A stretch of DNA of 39,952 nucleotides from an uncultured Burkholderiales bacterium (GTDB taxonomy: Bacteria > Pseudomonadota > Gammaproteobacteria > Burkholderiales > Burkholderiaceae_C). Positions 16,606-24,973 of the stretch are shown here, in pieces. Every line of letters starts with the position of its first letter. Position 1 is the stretch's first letter. The DNA lies in NCBI GenBank assembly GCA_903880855.1, contig CAIRQX010000168.1:1-39952 (forward strand). The letters run 5' to 3'. Made by a program: the position numbers and the translations under genes. A model generated the notes under the pieces. That model was not told where the DNA came from and did no database searches. It worked only from the letters and a program-made list of their open reading frames with translations.

Positions 16606-18054
16606 ATGCCACAGGGCCAAAGTCCTTCTTTTTGGAAAAGTTTTAAACCCGCTCTATTCATTGGTTTAGCGCTAGCAACTTTGCAAATTTTTTCTGGATT
16701 AGCCGCTTATTACCAATCCAAAAACCTTTTGTGGGATAGCAAATACCAAACTGCAGAAAATCTGACAAAAGGCTTGATAGTCTCTGTGGTCGATCAGGTC
16801 GTGACGAAGGACTATGGCTCTATTGAGTCACGCGTCCTGCAAACGATGTCCAATGCGGAGGTGGCTTCTGTTGTTCTAACGGATAACTCGGGTAAAGTGA
16901 TTTCAGCCCTCAAACGCGATATTGGGAAAGAACCGCATTTGGTATTTGATTTGAATTGGATTCAAACACCCGATATAAACCAATCGACCTTGCAATCTAG
17001 GGATGAGGCTTACATCACAACCTGGGCTCCAATTTCCCTTGGCGTACATCTGGGCTGGGTTCGACTACAGACTTACAACTCGCTCGACACTGCGGAACTA
17101 GGTAGTTTGCGCCAACAAAACTTTCTGCTGTCTGGCTTGTCGATAGTCTCAGGCCTTTTGATTTTGGGCGTATTTTTATGGCGCGCCTATTTCTCAGTAC
17201 TCAAACGTGAACATATCACCGAGGCCAAACTAGATGAGGCTACCAAGCGTTTAATGCAGTCCGAGAAGCTTGCGTCATTAGGTGAGATGGCGGCTGGCGT
17301 TGCCCACGAGATCAACAACCCTGTTGGTTACGTTTCTTCCAATTTAACAACGCTACAGAAGTACTTAACGGTTTATGAAGAAGTGTTGGATGCGCCCGCA
17401 ACAGATGAAGCAGCAATGGCCACATTAAAAAAGAAAGTTAATTTCACATTTATACGCAACGACGTTCGCAACTTGGTAAATGAAACGCAAGAAGGCGTAG
17501 AACGTGTCAAAACCATCATCAAAGATTTAAAAGATTACGCGCGCACCAATCACTCCTCTTCCTACGTGCCCTCAGATATCCACGTTGGCTTGAAATCCAC
17601 GCTAAATATTGCTAACAACCAAATAAAAAATCGTGCGACTATAAAGCTCGACTTAGGTAATTTACCGTTAGTGGAATGCGCCCCAGCGCAAATTAACCAA
17701 GTGCTGTTGAATTTGATTGTCAATGCAGCTCAATCCATTCCCGGTGATAGAGAAGGTTTAATCACTATTAGAACTTCTAGCGACGGCGAATCCGTCTTCA
17801 TAGATGTAGAAGACAATGGCCAAGGTATGTCGGATGATATTTTGCAAAAGGTTTTTGACCCTTTTTTCACGACCAAAGACCAAGGCAAAGGCACAGGGCT
17901 TGGGTTATCGGTGTCGCAAAAAATTATCCAAGATCACGCAGGCTCGTTGACAGTAGTGAGCTCTGTGGGGGTGGGATCGATATTTAAACTATCGCTTCCC
18001 ATTACCCAAGCTAAATCAACCCCGGATAAGACCCACCATCTAACAGCAAGTTAA
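16606..18054 (+). CDS. Membrane sensor histidine kinase (NtrB/HWE-like ATPase), C-terminus rewritten
   Basis: A 482-residue kinase. TM1 is about 14-33, a periplasmic region spans 34-170, and TM2 is about 173-193. A coiled segment leads to the phospho-acceptor His234 in [17 protein letters not shown]. The ATPase shows [24 protein letters not shown], and [17 protein letters not shown]. The catalytic domain ends at IFKLSLPIT; the last dozen or so codons then read antisense across a decayed SDR 3' end (18011 onward), so the present stop at 18052-18054 is probably not the ancestral one. Its partner is likely the upstream binding protein as sensor and the divergent HD-GYP protein as regulator. Confidence 0.9.
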   Translation: MPQGQSPSFWKSFKPALFIGLALATLQIFSGLAAYYQSKNLLWDSKYQTAENLTKGLIVSVVDQVVTKDYGSIESRVLQTMSNAEVASVVLTDNSGKVISALKRDIGKEPHLVFDLNWIQTPDINQSTLQSRDEAYITTWAPISLGVHLGWVRLQTYNSLDTAELGSLRQQNFLLSGLSIVSGLLILGVFLWRAYFSVLKREHITEAKLDEATKRLMQSEKLASLGEMAAGVAHEINNPVGYVSSNLTTLQKYLTVYEEVLDAPATDEAAMATLKKKVNFTFIRNDVRNLVNETQEGVERVKTIIKDLKDYARTNHSSSYVPSDIHVGLKSTLNIANNQIKNRATIKLDLGNLPLVECAPAQINQVLLNLIVNAAQSIPGDREGLITIRTSSDGESVFIDVEDNGQGMSDDILQKVFDPFFTTKDQGKGTGLGLSVSQKIIQDHAGSLTVVSSVGVGSIFKLSLPITQAKSTPDKTHHLTAS

Positions 18055-18079
18055 GTCCAGATGTAAAACAGGCGATTGA
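18011..18079 (-). pseudogene. 3' remnant of a short-chain dehydrogenase gene
   Basis: Read on the minus strand, this segment encodes [20 protein letters not shown] and then TAG, the typical C-terminus of an SDR. It aligns without gaps to the end of the intact SDR gene at 20701 (offset 2690 bases): 36 of 41 bases agree over 18020-18060, and the stop codons coincide. No SDR body exists upstream: the frame enters the intergenic space right after the TTT binding-protein stop at 18094. It is thus a leftover tail of a second SDR gene that once followed that binding-protein gene. The histidine-kinase gene now ends inside it in antisense. Confidence 0.8.
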
Positions 18080-18093
18080 ATGAGCTTGATATT

Positions 18094-19083
18094 TCACTGA
18101 ATCTTTACATTAGCTTTTTTGATAACTGCACCCCACTTAGCTCGCTCATCATCTAAAAATTTACTGAATTCAGCGGGAGAACTGCCAACTGAGTCACTAA
18201 AAGCTTCTTTACGCATGGCAATGATTTCAGGGGTTTTTGCAACTTGTGCAATCGCTGCGCTCATACGGTTGATTATTTGAGGTGACGTTCCCGCTGGGGC
18301 TAATAGACCGATCCAAACCATAGGGTCATATGAAGGATATCCAGCTTCAGCGAACGTTGGAACATCTGGTAATTGAGGGTATCTGCTTGTGCCTGAAATG
18401 GCTAATACGCGCAAACGACCAGAATTAACATTACCAATGACAGGCAGCACAGCCTCAAAAATGCCCGATATTTGTCCGGAGATCAGATCGCTATAGGGTG
18501 TTGAAGTGTTGTAGTGAATAAATTTGAGTTGAGCTTGTGCCACATCACTGAACCACTCTCCTGCCAAATGGGTTGCCGCACCGACTCCCACGGTGCCAAT
18601 GTTTGAATAGTTAGGATTACTTTTCGCAAGAGCCACGAAAGCCGAAGCAGTTTGTGCTGGCACAGCACTTCCCACAGTCAAGGCATAGGCAGTCGTTGAA
18701 ATCAAGCTAACTGGCGTCAAATCTTTTCTGGCATCGTAGGGTAAGTTGTTGTAAAGCAATGGGCCCGTGATAAGGGCAGTAGGTGTTCCAACTAAAAAAG
18801 TGTACCCATCAGGTGCCGACTTTATGACTGCCTCGGTCGCAATTCTTGCTGCAGCACCAGGCCTGTTTTCAACAACTACAGGCTGCCCTAGTATTTGCGC
18901 TAACTTTGGTGCCATCTGGCGAACATCTACATCTGGGCCCGCTCCAGGTGGAACAGGAACAATAAATCGAATCGGTTTATTGGGATAGTCTTGCGCTTGA
19001 ACCAGCGCAATTTGCAAACTGAAAATTGAAGCTATCAATACGCCAAAGATATTGGCAATTGTGGGATTTTTGATATGTTTCAT
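18094..19083 (-). CDS. TTT-family (Bug) tricarboxylate-type binding protein 1
   Basis: A 329-residue periplasmic binding protein of the tripartite tricarboxylate transporter (TctC/Bug) family. The signal peptide ends at QIALVQA. The mature part starts QDYPNKPIRFIVPVPPGAGPDVDVRQ, with VVENRPGAAARIATEAV and GVGAATHLAGEWF downstream, all typical Bug motifs. AGGAGACACT precedes the ATG. It is the last intact gene of the catabolic operon; no TctA or TctB membrane subunits are nearby. A decayed SDR tail follows its stop codon, so it may once have been paired with its own enzyme gene. Ligands of this family are usually carboxylic acids. Confidence 0.92.
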   Translation of the reverse strand: MKHIKNPTIANIFGVLIASIFSLQIALVQAQDYPNKPIRFIVPVPPGAGPDVDVRQMAPKLAQILGQPVVVENRPGAAARIATEAVIKSAPDGYTFLVGTPTALITGPLLYNNLPYDARKDLTPVSLISTTAYALTVGSAVPAQTASAFVALAKSNPNYSNIGTVGVGAATHLAGEWFSDVAQAQLKFIHYNTSTPYSDLISGQISGIFEAVLPVIGNVNSGRLRVLAISGTSRYPQLPDVPTFAEAGYPSYDPMVWIGLLAPAGTSPQIINRMSAAIAQVAKTPEIIAMRKEAFSDSVGSSPAEFSKFLDDERAKWGAVIKKANVKIQ

Positions 19084-19091
19084 AGTGTCTC

Positions 19092-19113
19092 CTTGTTTGT
19101 TTGTTTGTTTGTT
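19092..19113. repeat. Tetranucleotide repeat upstream of the first TTT binding-protein gene
   Basis: On the coding (minus) strand the leader of the 19083 gene contains four complete CAAA units with partial copies on both sides, placed immediately upstream of the ribosome site AAGGAGA. Slippage here would alter the leader length ahead of the ribosome site but not the reading frame. Confidence 0.6.
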
Positions 19114-19129
19114 GATTAATACTCTAAGG

Positions 19130-20698
19130 TTACTTTAAATAAGATATTAACAAGTCCATGTACTTCATCGCATCAGATGCTTGGGTTATGCCACTATAGA
19201 CATAGTGATCCGGCCGAACAATTGCGCCAACGATAGATTTATTTTGTAGCCATTTTGTGATTAATCCATTTGCTTCTAAAACGTGTATGCAGTCTGGCTC
19301 AGATTCAAGTTGTGGCAACTTTTCTGAATGCACCAAGACAAAAGGAACTCCATAACTTGCTGCTTGTTGTCCTATGGCCTCAATTTCTTGCTTTGTAAGC
19401 TTGTCTACAAGCATGATTAGACGGAAACAAGGCTCAAGCAATTCATCCAACATAACACCTAATCTAGTATGTGTATCAACCAATGGCTGGGGAAAAACAC
19501 TTCCAGCAAGCGGAGTACCAGTAGCAATTAACCCATCTGTAAAACTAGGGATCAAGTTTTGCCGAATGATGGTTCTGGGGCCTCCATGATTCTCATTCAA
19601 TATTTTTTCGTCTCTTAACTTAGCCTTGAAAGGATCTCTTTCTGAAATAATTTTTCCAAATTCCTTTGCTAATTTTGTGGTCTCCACAACATTAGGTCTT
19701 CTCTCCAGGGTATAAGTGCTTAGCAACTTATGAGTGGATAAGCCAGCAACGACATGGTGGAGCTTCCAAGCCAAATTTACGGCGTCACGCAAACCTTGAC
19801 ACATCCCCTGCCCCAAAAACGGAGGCGTCTGGTGAGCACTGTCACCCGCAAGAAAAACTCTTCCATCTTGCCAGTCCAGAGCTACAAGCGCATGAAAACG
19901 GTAGGATGCTGCACGCCAAATTTCAGCTTGGCCAGGTTTTAACCATGGTGATAACAACTCCCATAGATACGCATCTGTAACCGTGCCATCTAAAGTATCT
20001 CCCGGCAAAGTCATAAACTCCCATCGACGATGGTTGCCTGGACAACTAATAAAAGTACTAGGCCTTTTGGGTTTGCAGTATTGAACGTTTGTTTTTGGCA
20101 AAGTACCCAAAACTTCTTCGTTGACCTTCATATCCACCACTATCCAAGGCTCATCGTATTCAAAGCTCTCAAGTTCAATTCCCATTTGATTTCTTACTAG
20201 ACTGGATGCTCCGTCGCACCCCACTAGAAATTTAGCCTCGCAATGGTTAGGCACAAGATTGGGGTCAAGGTAATCTATTTGTACAGATTCAGAATTTTGA
20301 TTACAACGAGTGAATTCATAACCCAAGTAAGTAGTGATATTGCTCAGTTTTTGGTTGGTTGATCGCAAAATACTCTCAACACCGGGTTGATCGCAAGTAA
20401 AGTGAGGGGGCCACGTCAAAGGATAAGGTGCTGGCATATGTTTGACGTGCTGAATGATTTGGTCATCAGCCCCAATATAGATGCCCTCACGAAATGGCTC
20501 GATAAAAGGCGAAAGTAAGTCACTTATTCCAATGCGCTGAAAAATGCGCATCGCATCATGGTCAAACCCAACCGCGCGAGGCTTAGGATAAATATCCTTA
20601 GTCTTGTCAAAAACCACAACCTGAAGCCCTTGCTTGCCAAGTAATGCGGCAAGAGTTGCTCCTACTGGTCCGTAACCAACTATTGCTACATCAAACAT
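19130..20698 (-). CDS. FAD-dependent aromatic monooxygenase, MhpA/TfdB-like
   Basis: A 522-residue group-A flavoprotein hydroxylase like 3-(3-hydroxyphenyl)propionate hydroxylase. Motifs: FAD-binding DVAIVGYGPVGATLAALLG (residues 3-21), the NAD(P)H-related DG motif LVGCDGASSLVRNQMG, and the GD motif RVFLAGDSAHQTPPFLGQGM. The C-terminal thioredoxin-like extension of this subfamily is present. It would hydroxylate a phenolic ring using NAD(P)H and oxygen; the substrate is not evident. The gene starts two bases after the SDR stop and lies in the catabolic operon. A different flavoprotein hydroxylase type is encoded at 25747-26952, so two oxidation steps may be involved. Confidence 0.88.
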   Translation of the reverse strand: MFDVAIVGYGPVGATLAALLGKQGLQVVVFDKTKDIYPKPRAVGFDHDAMRIFQRIGISDLLSPFIEPFREGIYIGADDQIIQHVKHMPAPYPLTWPPHFTCDQPGVESILRSTNQKLSNITTYLGYEFTRCNQNSESVQIDYLDPNLVPNHCEAKFLVGCDGASSLVRNQMGIELESFEYDEPWIVVDMKVNEEVLGTLPKTNVQYCKPKRPSTFISCPGNHRRWEFMTLPGDTLDGTVTDAYLWELLSPWLKPGQAEIWRAASYRFHALVALDWQDGRVFLAGDSAHQTPPFLGQGMCQGLRDAVNLAWKLHHVVAGLSTHKLLSTYTLERRPNVVETTKLAKEFGKIISERDPFKAKLRDEKILNENHGGPRTIIRQNLIPSFTDGLIATGTPLAGSVFPQPLVDTHTRLGVMLDELLEPCFRLIMLVDKLTKQEIEAIGQQAASYGVPFVLVHSEKLPQLESEPDCIHVLEANGLITKWLQNKSIVGAIVRPDHYVYSGITQASDAMKYMDLLISYLK

Positions 20699-20700
20699 TC

Positions 20701-21480
20701 TTAGATAAGCCCCGAATAAGACCCACCATCTAACTGCAAATTCTGTCCAGAAATAAACCCTGCTTGTGCACTACATAAAAATGCACACGCATCTGCAAAT
20801 TCTTCAGGTGTTCCCATGCGTTTGGCGGCGATGGTGTTGATAAACCTTTGCCGCGCCTCTTCACGCGTTATCTGATGCAACTTCATCAATCGCTCTGCCA
20901 TAAACTCTTGTCTCGGCGTATCAATCCGCTCTGGCAAGAGATTGTTGATAGTGACATTGTCGGCAGCCACATCTAGTGAAAGAGATTTGCTAAAAGCCGT
21001 TAAGCCCGTCCTAGCAGATGTTGAAAGGGCCATATGTGGCCTTGGGCTTTTCACCATCGCAGAAGTGATGTTGACGATACGGCCAAATTTTCTCTCACGC
21101 ATACCTGTTATATAGCCGCGGATGAGCAGAATGGGTGCCAACATATTGGATTCAAGTGCATTGATCCACACATCGTGATTCCAGTCGGACAACTGGCCAG
21201 GGGCAGGACCTGCATTGTTGTTGATCAAAATATCCGGATTAGGACAGACGTCAAAAATGGTTTGCCTGCCCACTTCGGTCGTGATGTCTGCCAGTATGCT
21301 TTTAGCCTCTGCGCCAGTCTTGGCGCGTATTTCAGCAACTGCTTTGTCAAGCCTACCTTGGTCACGGCCGTTAATGACAACGTTAGCGCCTTCGCGCGCT
21401 AAGGTGGTGGCACAAGCAAGCCCGAGACCTTGTGAAGACGCGCACACAAGCGCAATTTTATTTTTGATGCCTAAGTCCAT
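20701..21480 (-). CDS. Atypical short-chain dehydrogenase/reductase lacking the Tyr-Lys pair
   Basis: A 259-residue SDR-fold protein. The cofactor loop is ASSQGLGLA (residues 14-22) and NNNAG sits at 87-91. The catalytic Ser140 is present in VNITSAMV, but the expected YxxxK reads S153-T-S-A-R157, so both Tyr and Lys are replaced. Such variants form a recognised divergent SDR subgroup whose chemistry is less certain. The C-terminus (LDGGSYSGLI) matches the decayed copy at 18011-18079. It starts 10 bases after the TTT binding-protein 2 stop and precedes the MhpA-like gene. Confidence 0.87.
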   Translation of the reverse strand: MDLGIKNKIALVCASSQGLGLACATTLAREGANVVINGRDQGRLDKAVAEIRAKTGAEAKSILADITTEVGRQTIFDVCPNPDILINNNAGPAPGQLSDWNHDVWINALESNMLAPILLIRGYITGMRERKFGRIVNITSAMVKSPRPHMALSTSARTGLTAFSKSLSLDVAADNVTINNLLPERIDTPRQEFMAERLMKLHQITREEARQRFINTIAAKRMGTPEEFADACAFLCSAQAGFISGQNLQLDGGSYSGLI

Positions 21481-21490
21481 ATGTATATAT

Positions 21491-22483
21491 TTATTTTTGG
21501 GTAGAAATTTGCGTCGTCTTTATCACAGCAGCCCATTGTGTTCTCTCGACTGCCATGATGCGTTTGAATTCTTGGGCACCGTATGCGACTGGATCAAAAC
21601 TCATTTCGGTCATTTTTTTATTGAATACTGGATCTTTAGCGAGCGAAAGTAATTCTTTTTCCCAAAAACTCACTACATCAATTGGCGCCTTAGAAGAGAA
21701 AAAAGCACCATACCAGTTCATGATTCCCAACGCAGGAAAACCAGACTCCGTCAAAGTGGGCAGTTCAGGAAATGCAGCAAGCCTAGAGTTCTCCAATGTT
21801 GCCAAAGCCCTTAAGCGTCCTGACTTGATGTGTTCTTTGACTGACTCTACTGACTGCACTAAGAATTGAATGTCACCAGACAACATGCCCATTACAGCCT
21901 TAGAGCTACCTTGATAAGGCACATGCGTCAAATGCACCCCTACCTGCCCCATGATGATCTCAGTAGTCAAGTGGAAAGCATGCCCTAAACCAGGTGATCC
22001 GTAAAAATATTTGGGAGGATCTTTTTTTGCAAGCGCAAAAAACTCGGCAAGATTCTGTGCTGGAACTGACGAAGGGACAACAATGACGGCGGGGTTGCGA
22101 CCAATCAATGCCACTGGCGTCAAATCTTGCGCAACGTCATAACTTGGCTTTGGTAAGAAATATTCTGCAATCGTGATCGGTGTGGGCGGTGCAAATAGAA
22201 CCGTGTAACCATCAGCGACAGAACGTGCGACAGCCTGCGTGCCAATTTGTCCTGATGCACCGGCAACGTTGTCCACCACGATGCTCTGCCCCCAACGTGC
22301 CCCCAAGATTTGTGCGACAAGTCGTCCGACACTATCTGGTCCACCACCTGCAGGAAATGGAATGACCATGCGAATGGTTTTGTTGGGATATTTTTGCCCT
22401 TGCGCATCTGCGATGAATGGCAACATGGCTGCTGCACCAAGACTCGCGACAGCTGTACGCCGAGAAATTAAATAGTGATTCAT
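21491..22483 (-). CDS. TTT-family (Bug) binding protein 2
   Basis: A 330-residue Bug-family periplasmic protein. The N-terminus MNHYLISRRTAVASLGAAAM has an Arg-Arg pair before the hydrophobic stretch, so it may use the Tat pathway, unlike its three operon siblings. The mature part begins QGQKYPNKTIRMVIPFPAGG, with GASGQIGTQAVARSVADGYT and an internal HAFHLTTEIIM segment. The ATG is one base after the DUF3500 stop codon. As with the other TTT proteins here, membrane subunits are missing from the window. Confidence 0.92.
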   Translation of the reverse strand: MNHYLISRRTAVASLGAAAMLPFIADAQGQKYPNKTIRMVIPFPAGGGPDSVGRLVAQILGARWGQSIVVDNVAGASGQIGTQAVARSVADGYTVLFAPPTPITIAEYFLPKPSYDVAQDLTPVALIGRNPAVIVVPSSVPAQNLAEFFALAKKDPPKYFYGSPGLGHAFHLTTEIIMGQVGVHLTHVPYQGSSKAVMGMLSGDIQFLVQSVESVKEHIKSGRLRALATLENSRLAAFPELPTLTESGFPALGIMNWYGAFFSSKAPIDVVSFWEKELLSLAKDPVFNKKMTEMSFDPVAYGAQEFKRIMAVERTQWAAVIKTTQISTQK

Positions 22484-22484
22484 A

Positions 22485-23963
22485 TTAGTCTTTCTTGGGA
22501 TTTTGGGAGGCTACTTGATGATCGTGCGGATGCGGATGTGCGTGATCATGCGTGTGCGGATGCGTGTGACCATGGTCATGCGAATGACCATCGCCATGAG
22601 AGTGATCATGGGGGTGGTCATGATCATGCGTATGCCCATGCGAATGATCGTCTTCATGGCCGTGGTGCTTATGCTTACTTTGGTGATGAATAGGTCCACC
22701 CGCAACACCCGGTTGAATACTGTCGTGGTGGTCTTGCAAATAATGCAGCCTCAGCAAATCTAGGCCGTAGTCGTTCCCATTCGGTGTTCTCACTAATGTG
22801 TGGATGTGGAACTTTGCAGGCAGTGGATTCGTTAAAAAGACACCTGAATGATGGTCGAACTCAATCATCAAAACAGGACTTTGGATACGGTAGTAAAAAG
22901 TATCGTCTTCACCTGTACCGCCAATCCAGCAAAAGTGGGTATCGTCGATATGTCTTTCAACTTCTTCTAGTCTGGCTTTGCTGGGTCCTTCAGGTAATGG
23001 CGATACATAGGTTGCCACCAACGACATCAAGTCACGCTTTTGCGCAGATGTCATGTTTCTACCTGCAAGTCCTTCATAAGGGATGACTCGGTTGTCTTGC
23101 AAAGCGCCGCCCAAATGCAATTGGTCAGCCTTGTGACGACGCCCCTCTGGCAAGTCGCCTCCAACAGAAGAGTGGTAGATGATGGCCTGTTGACGTTGCA
23201 AGGGAGAGAGCGATGTCATAAAAGACAGTCCACGCAACTCTTCGTCTTCGAACATTTTGAGTCCAGCCAATGGGCCTCTATCGATATGCGTTGGTTCTGC
23301 CCCCATAAAGGTGGGTGTAAGAACCATTTGATGGTTAACCACCAAACAATTCAGCGCCAAGTGGTGACCCATCAACTGCCACCCCCATGGCCCATCCAAA
23401 GAAGGCGAACCAAACAAAGTGAAGTTATAACTCCACTCTCCAAGTACTTTCGTGTTGCCCGTCAACTCACCCAAGAAATGGTTGATCTGCATCACATGAC
23501 GCGTTTTCTCAAAACCACTTTGACTCAAGCTGGCTTGAATCACTCCCATCGCAGCGTATTTGAGACCATCGCTTAATTCTTCTAGACGTAGGCCATAGCG
23601 GTAGGTGTACATCTCTGTGTTGTTCCACCTTCGCCACTCACGCGCATCTAGGGGTAAACAAAGAGATTTGCGCTGCTCTTGGGTTAAAAGGTCCAGCAAA
23701 TTTGAAGCGGCGTTGACCATCAGGTGAACTGGTGCGTTGTTTGGAGCTAGTTCAAAAAGCCCAGGAATAGCTACGCCATCTGTACTAATACCCTTGAAGG
23801 GCTCGCGATAGAGTTTGTCCCATGGCGTAAACAATAGTGCCTGCGGAATTGGGTTAGCCAAACCAGCATCCCCATGCTGATAAGCATCACGCCCTTGAAA
23901 TGCCGCAACGCGGGGGTATTCCAGCGTAGGGATGAATGGGCGGAAATCTTTAGATTCTTTCAT
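22485..23963 (-). CDS. DUF3500 protein with histidine-rich C-terminal tail
   Basis: A 492-residue protein. Residues about 60-400 belong to the DUF3500 family, recognised from SPSLDGPWGWQLMGHHLALN and VLTPTFMGAEPTHIDRG. The family function is unknown. From about residue 415 the protein ends in a tail of roughly 75 residues with 29 histidines, alternating with Asp, Ser, Gly, Thr and Pro, which suggests binding of Zn, Ni, Cu or a similar metal. There is no signal peptide, so it appears cytoplasmic. ATG 23963 follows AAAGAG at good spacing; a TTG directly before it is in frame. It lies between TTT binding proteins 3 and 2. Confidence 0.82.
   Translation of the reverse strand: MKESKDFRPFIPTLEYPRVAAFQGRDAYQHGDAGLANPIPQALLFTPWDKLYREPFKGISTDGVAIPGLFELAPNNAPVHLMVNAASNLLDLLTQEQRKSLCLPLDAREWRRWNNTEMYTYRYGLRLEELSDGLKYAAMGVIQASLSQSGFEKTRHVMQINHFLGELTGNTKVLGEWSYNFTLFGSPSLDGPWGWQLMGHHLALNCLVVNHQMVLTPTFMGAEPTHIDRGPLAGLKMFEDEELRGLSFMTSLSPLQRQQAIIYHSSVGGDLPEGRRHKADQLHLGGALQDNRVIPYEGLAGRNMTSAQKRDLMSLVATYVSPLPEGPSKARLEEVERHIDDTHFCWIGGTGEDDTFYYRIQSPVLMIEFDHHSGVFLTNPLPAKFHIHTLVRTPNGNDYGLDLLRLHYLQDHHDSIQPGVAGGPIHHQSKHKHHGHEDDHSHGHTHDHDHPHDHSHGDGHSHDHGHTHPHTHDHAHPHPHDHQVASQNPKKD
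22506..22690. repeat. Degenerate His-codon repeat within the DUF3500 gene
   Basis: Low-complexity stretch of ATGCGNATG/GTGATCATG-like units that encodes the His-rich tail on the minus strand. The units vary and mix CAT and CAC codons, so selection appears to act on the protein, not on exact DNA copies. It creates long false open frames on the other strand. Confidence 0.7.
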
Positions 23964-23990
23964 CAAATTAACTCTTTATTTAGTTACTAG

Positions 23991-24968
23991 TTAATTCACA
24001 TCAATATTTGATGAACGTGCCAATTCTGTCCATTTACGAATTTCTTCATCGATTAGTTGACGAAAACGGTCCGGCGTATCAGGAGCAGCTTGAGCACCAA
24101 GTTGCAATAAGGTCGATTGAAAGGCTGGCGTTTTAAGTCCTTCGTTGATTGCGAGATTTAGTTTCGAAACAATGGCATTGGGAGTATCTGCAGGCGCCAT
24201 GATTCCAAAAAAACTAGTTACAACGAAATTTGGCACACCTGCTTCTGCCATCGTAGGTAGATCTGAAAATTCAGGCTTTCGTCCAACACTAGTGACAGCG
24301 ATTGCGCGTAGCCTGCCAGCATTTACTAAATTACGAACCGCACCAATGTTGTCAATAGCAAAGTCAATTTGTCCACCAATAATTGCATTGAGTGATTCGG
24401 CCCCACTTTTATAGTGGACAGTTGTAAATTCAATACCAGTGCGAGATTTGAGTAGCTCGCCAGATAAATGGGTTAAGTTACCTGGTCCAACTGCTCCAAA
24501 ATTCATTTTTCCGGGGTGTGCCCTAGCGTATGTCAACAAATCAGAAACCGACTTTATGGGTAGATCAGGTCTGACGACGACAACCTGATAGGAATCAATT
24601 ACTTTGGCTACGGCAACAAGATTTCGGCGAGGATCGTATCCAGCAGACTTAGAAGTAGCTGGTATGGTTGCAATTGTTGCAGTATTGCCAAATAACAATG
24701 TATAACCATCCGCAGCAGATGACGCTACAAACCTTGCCCCGATAACGCCACCAGCACCTGAGCGATTATCAATAATCGCAGGCTGGCCTAATGATTTTTG
24801 CAATCCATCTGCAACAAATCTAGCTAATACATCAGTTGGTCCTCCTGCAGCTGCAGGCACCACCAATTTGATGGGACGATCAGGAAAAGTTTGGGCAGCA
24901 CTTGAGAAGACTGCGAGCACAAAAAAAGAAGATAAAAACCGTTTTAAGTTGAAAAGAAATTTAAACAT
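23991..24968 (-). CDS. TTT-family (Bug) binding protein 3
   Basis: A 325-residue Bug-family periplasmic protein with a Sec signal peptide ending at AVFSSAAQ. The mature part begins TFPDRPIKLVVPAAAGGPTD and contains GAGGVIGARFVASSAADGYT and GAVGPGNLTHLSGE. I use ATG 24968, which has AAGGTGA six bases upstream; an in-frame GTG three codons earlier overlaps the hydrolase TGA and is the alternative. The DNA here is noticeably A+T-rich compared with the hem/bch region. Confidence 0.92.
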   Translation of the reverse strand: MFKFLFNLKRFLSSFFVLAVFSSAAQTFPDRPIKLVVPAAAGGPTDVLARFVADGLQKSLGQPAIIDNRSGAGGVIGARFVASSAADGYTLLFGNTATIATIPATSKSAGYDPRRNLVAVAKVIDSYQVVVVRPDLPIKSVSDLLTYARAHPGKMNFGAVGPGNLTHLSGELLKSRTGIEFTTVHYKSGAESLNAIIGGQIDFAIDNIGAVRNLVNAGRLRAIAVTSVGRKPEFSDLPTMAEAGVPNFVVTSFFGIMAPADTPNAIVSKLNLAINEGLKTPAFQSTLLQLGAQAAPDTPDRFRQLIDEEIRKWTELARSSNIDVN

Positions 24969-24973
24969 CAGAT

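Noticed and set aside
22500-22690. Repetitive DNA that might suggest a CRISPR or tandem-repeat array
   Set aside because: Units are short, unequal and in frame with a His-rich protein tail; no repeat/spacer structure.
23040-23576. 178-residue plus-strand open frame
   Set aside because: Antisense to the DUF3500 gene, no family features.
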